Below are positions 12,761-13,808 of a DNA stretch of 13,808 nucleotides, in pieces. The position numbers and the translations under genes are program-made. Source of the DNA: Aequorivita sp. (GTDB taxonomy: Bacteria > Bacteroidota > Bacteroidia > Flavobacteriales > Flavobacteriaceae); contig NVXN01000001.1 in assembly GCA_002733915.1 (NCBI GenBank), positions 248,278 to 262,085 on the forward strand. The letters run 5' to 3'. The notes under the pieces were generated by a model, which saw nothing but the letters and a program-made list of their open reading frames with translations, ran no database searches and was not told the origin of the DNA. Position 1 is the stretch's first letter; the number at the start of each line of letters is the position of its first letter.

Positions 12761-13714
12761 CTAAGAAATAATGGTCATCGAAATAAAAATTCCATAAGCC
12801 ACAAATAATACAACTCCTCGCTTACGACCAAGTTGGAACGATTTTGGAAGAAATGCCAAGGGAAGCAATACAGCAGCAAAACCTATCATCCAGAAAATAT
12901 CGCTTGTAAGTACCTCCTGGCTTTTTACAGCTATCGGTTGAATTATGGCCGTAACTCCCAAGACTGATGATATATTAAATATATTTGAACCAATTAGGTT
13001 ACCCAATGAAATAGCCTTCTCCTTTTTTAATGCAGCAATTACTGAAGCGGCAAGTTCGGGTATACTCGTCCCTACCGCAATCATGGTGACCGCTATTACA
13101 CGCTCACTAACGCCAAAACTCTCTGCCAAGGATACCGCCCCCCCAACTAAAAATTCACTTCCCGCGTATAGGGCAACACCTCCAATTAAGAGCCAAAGAA
13201 TGATTTTAAAATTAGATACTTTGGATAAACCATCATCAATACTTTCGTCAACAGCCTCGGTTCCTCGCTGCTTTTTGGCTCTTTTTAGCAATATCCAGAG
13301 ATAGACAAACAACATTAATAGTAGGGCTATTCCTTCTGAACGAGAGATCTGCAGTCCGCTTTTCAGAATAAAATACAGCGCCACGGAAAGCAGCATCATT
13401 ACAGGCCAATTCAATTTATAAAAATCCTTATCGATGACCAAAGGTGAAATGATTGCCGTTATCCCCAACACCAACCCAATATTTGCGATGTTTGAGCCTA
13501 TTACGTTTCCCAAAGAAATATCAGAAAAACCATTGAGCGCAGCTTGCAAGCTTACCAAAAGTTCCGGCGCAGAAGTAGCAAAAGACACCACGGTAAGCCC
13601 AATGACCATTTTTGAAAGGTGAAGTTTAAAAGAGAGTGCCACGGAAGACCGCACCAAAAACTCTCCCCCTACCACTAACAATACTAATCCGAAAAATACC
13701 AATAGATAATCCAT
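12761..13714 (-). CDS. CaCA-family sodium/calcium exchanger (YrbG-like)
   Basis: Inner-membrane cation antiporter, probably expelling calcium in exchange for sodium. From the ATG at 13714 it has 317 residues, close to E. coli YrbG (325). The two inverted alpha-repeats are clear: FATSAPELLVS (45-55) with SLGNVIGSNIANI (67-79), and VGTSIPELAAS (214-224) with SLGNLIGSNIFNI (236-248). Their acidic and Asn/Ser residues line the ion site in this family. There are about ten hydrophobic helices, with a hydrophilic loop at about 144-168 (KRAKKQRGTEAVDESIDDG) dividing the halves. The frame is open up to a GTG at 13732, adding six residues (MAFIFS); I prefer the ATG because MDYLLVFFGLVLLVVGGEFL begins directly with the first helix, as is usual. 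Substrate within the family (calcium, potassium dependence) cannot be fixed from sequence. Confidence 0.93.
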   Translation of the reverse strand: MDYLLVFFGLVLLVVGGEFLVRSSVALSFKLHLSKMVIGLTVVSFATSAPELLVSLQAALNGFSDISLGNVIGSNIANIGLVLGITAIISPLVIDKDFYKLNWPVMMLLSVALYFILKSGLQISRSEGIALLLMLFVYLWILLKRAKKQRGTEAVDESIDDGLSKVSNFKIILWLLIGGVALYAGSEFLVGGAVSLAESFGVSERVIAVTMIAVGTSIPELAASVIAALKKEKAISLGNLIGSNIFNISSVLGVTAIIQPIAVKSQEVLTSDIFWMIGFAAVLLPLAFLPKSFQLGRKRGVVLFVAYGIFISMTIIS

Positions 13715-13763
13715 AGAAAATATAAATGCCACGAAGATAGTAAATGCAACAAAGAATTAGTTG

Positions 13764-13771
13764 TATATTTG
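13764..13771 (+). promoter_or_regulatory. Possible divergent promoter at the window edge
   Basis: TATATTTG on the plus strand is an exact TAnnTTTG, but no TTTG is found at the -33 position. It points out of the window, so any gene it serves is beyond 13808. No clear promoter for the exchanger is seen on the other strand in the last 76 bases. Confidence 0.25.
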
Positions 13772-13808
13772 CTACTATCCCCTCTTAATTACGCCTTACT
13801 TAGAAAAT

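Noticed and set aside
13715..13732. GTG start adding six residues to the exchanger
   Set aside because: The ATG at 13714 starts right at the first helix and fits the usual length; the added MAFIFS gives no extra support. It remains possible.
13771..13790. GGGGATAG on the minus strand at the window end, resembling the repeats upstream of csgA
   Set aside because: The shared core is eight bases, the spacing to TAA differs, and there is a single copy, so a common regulator cannot be argued.
1..13808. CRISPR arrays, tRNA or rRNA genes, insertion sequences, phage or toxin-antitoxin genes
   Set aside because: I looked for spaced repeats, CCA-ended cloverleaf patterns, transposase motifs and small paired genes on both strands and found none.

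Overview
The window looks like chromosomal DNA from a member of the Bacteroidota, most likely a marine-type Flavobacteriaceae. The support is: AT-rich sequence with AT-rich start contexts and little Shine-Dalgarno signal; promoter candidates of the Bacteroidota type (TTTG, about 19 bases, TAnnTTTG); a type III glutamine synthetase; a Bacteroidota-style PurM of 392 residues; and lipoproteins with acidic residues just after the lipobox cysteine. Every gene I can support is on the minus strand, so transcription runs from high to low coordinates.

In transcription order: 12761-13714 is a CaCA-family sodium/calcium exchanger. 12175-12760 is non-coding and holds an 11-bp tandem repeat array and the glutamine synthetase promoter region, which carries a striking inverted repeat. 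9988-12174 is glutamine synthetase III, closed by a near-ideal terminator. 9321-9870 is a long non-coding region in front of the curli genes, with repeated elements, a 25-bp palindrome and an orphan terminator. 3016-9320 is a complete curli-type functional amyloid locus in the order csgA, csgB, csgE, csgF, csgG, lipoprotein. 1754-2932 is purM, 956-1687 an unrecognised multi-pass membrane protein, and 1-872 the 5' part of prfA (release factor 1).

The curli locus is the main interest. CsgA and CsgB are secreted curlin-repeat subunits. CsgE is the periplasmic gate and specificity factor, CsgF the surface-side nucleation and anchoring factor, and CsgG the outer-membrane pore. csgB, csgE, csgF, csgG and the lipoprotein gene are packed with gaps of 0 to 16 bases and must be one transcript. 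csgA is separated from csgB by a strong terminator, which would let the main subunit be made in large excess over the export machinery.

The machinery differs from the E. coli model. CsgA is about three times longer and carries roughly 28-30 half-repeats, an Ala/Pro-rich N-terminus and a cysteine-containing tail. CsgE has an extra N-terminal beta-rich domain that looks like a CsgC/CsgH-type anti-amyloid chaperone. CsgG carries an extra C-terminal outer-membrane-barrel-like domain. The operon ends with a surface-type lipoprotein with a beta-propeller. No csgD-like regulator and no free-standing csgC or csgH is in the window. These architectures are my reading of the sequence; no homology search was possible.
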